In this document: in pieces, positions 5,188 to 5,827 of the stretch
Layout of the letters: each line of letters opens with the position of its first letter
How positions within the stretch are numbered: the stretch's first letter is position 1
Source of the DNA: Bacillota bacterium
GTDB lineage: Bacteria > Bacillota > Bacilli > Bacillales > Cytobacillaceae
DNA: 5,827 bases
Direction: 5' to 3'
Assembly (NCBI GenBank): GCA_023387295.1
Contig: JAEWIG010000247.1
Coordinates: 1-5,827, forward strand
Notes under the pieces: model-generated
Seen by the model: only the letters and a program-made list of their open reading frames with translations
Told to the model about the DNA's origin: nothing
Database searches by the model: none
Position numbers and translations under genes: made by a program

Positions 5188-5827
5188 TTGACTGAAAAAG
5201 GTGCGAACCAACTCACCTATTGGGAGAAATTTCAAAGCAACATGTTTTCAAAATCAAAGGTTGGAAAACTATTTGTTTATATTTGTTTAACACTCTGGTC
5301 GATGACAACAATTTTTCCATTAGCTTGGGTACTCTTAAATTCATTTAAGCAATCAAGACAAATCATCACGGATACCTTTAGTTTACCAACGGATCCGACA
5401 ATGCAAAATTATGTTAATGCATTTCAAACGGTAAACATTGGTAAGAGCTATCTAAATAGTTTAATTATGTCAGGGTCTGTCGTTCTCCTTACACTCCTTA
5501 TTGGTGGAGTAGCTGCTTTTGCGATGGCAAGAATGCAATTTAAATTAAGGGGGATTTTGCAAACTCTCCTCATAGCAAGTCTACTAATTCCAGCATTTGC
5601 GACGGTTGTACCAGTATATAAGATGATGATTAAATTGGAACTGGTTAATACTTACTGGGGATTGATTGTACCGCAAACGGCTGGAAATCTACCATTTGCA
5701 ATTCTTGTCATTAGTGCATATATGGCAACGATTCCTAGAGAATTAGAAGAGGCGGCAGTGATGGATGGGAGTGGTCGTTGGGGGATGTTTTTAAGAATAT
5801 TCCTACCGATTTCGCTACCTTCATTTG
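5188..5827 (+). CDS. Sugar ABC transporter permease, MalG/UgpE-type (partial, C-terminus beyond window)
   Basis: This is the first 213 codons of the partner permease; family members are usually about 275-300 residues, so the last membrane segments are missing. The first visible hydrophobic segment covers roughly 26-51 (LFVYICLTLWSM, then FPLAWVLLNSFK), followed by the periplasmic region with NYVNAF (74-79) and further helices at about 90-115, 121-146 and 160-180. The EAA loop EEAAVMDGSGRWGMFLRIFLP runs from about residue 187 near the window end. The start is TTG at 5188: an in-frame TGA at 5179-5181 excludes anything farther upstream, and GGTGAT (5177-5182) can serve as Shine-Dalgarno with a five-base spacer. 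The first in-frame ATG is 18 codons later and would cut the N-terminus without a better ribosome binding site. Confidence 0.9.
   Translation, partial: MTEKGANQLTYWEKFQSNMFSKSKVGKLFVYICLTLWSMTTIFPLAWVLLNSFKQSRQIITDTFSLPTDPTMQNYVNAFQTVNIGKSYLNSLIMSGSVVLLTLLIGGVAAFAMARMQFKLRGILQTLLIASLLIPAFATVVPVYKMMIKLELVNTYWGLIVPQTAGNLPFAILVISAYMATIPRELEEAAVMDGSGRWGMFLRIFLPISLPSF

Overview
The window looks like a chromosomal carbohydrate-utilisation locus of a low-GC Gram-positive bacterium, most likely a Bacillaceae relative. The grounds are AT-rich non-coding DNA, strong AGGAGG-type ribosome binding sites, TTG starts, a lipoprotein signal peptide on the binding protein, and a close match to a CcpA cre box. 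No RNA gene, insertion sequence, CRISPR array or phage gene is visible.

The left half (1-2517) is a minus-strand operon. In transcription order it holds: (i) a 42-codon remnant of an amidohydrolase-like gene with an intact ribosome binding site; (ii) a full-length DgaE-type PLP-dependent ammonia-lyase; (iii) a full-length DgaF-type 2-dehydro-3-deoxy-phosphogluconate (KDPG) aldolase; (iv) the first 185 codons of a PfkB-family sugar kinase resembling 2-keto-3-deoxygluconate (KDG) kinase, cut by the window edge. The genes overlap or nearly touch. Together they suggest a route from a 2-amino-2-deoxy sugar acid (D-glucosaminate-like) through KDG/KDPG to pyruvate and glyceraldehyde-3-phosphate, with release of ammonia.

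The centre (2534-2816) is a 283-bp AT-rich divergent control region. It carries two exact 12-bp direct repeats and a degenerate third copy (possible operators), candidate minus-strand promoters, and on the plus side a cre-like box immediately upstream of an extended -10 promoter.

The right half (2817-5827) is a plus-strand operon for a CUT1-type sugar ABC importer: a solute-binding lipoprotein, an intercistronic hairpin, a MalF/UgpA-type permease, and the first 213 codons of a MalG/UgpE-type permease. No ATPase gene lies in the window. The shared divergent control region suggests the importer supplies the substrate of the left operon, but this is inference.

The most notable points are the nearly deleted amidohydrolase that now acts as a short leader ORF overlapping dgaE, and the pairing of DgaE/DgaF enzymes with a kinase and an ABC importer rather than with the phosphotransferase system of the Salmonella dga operon.
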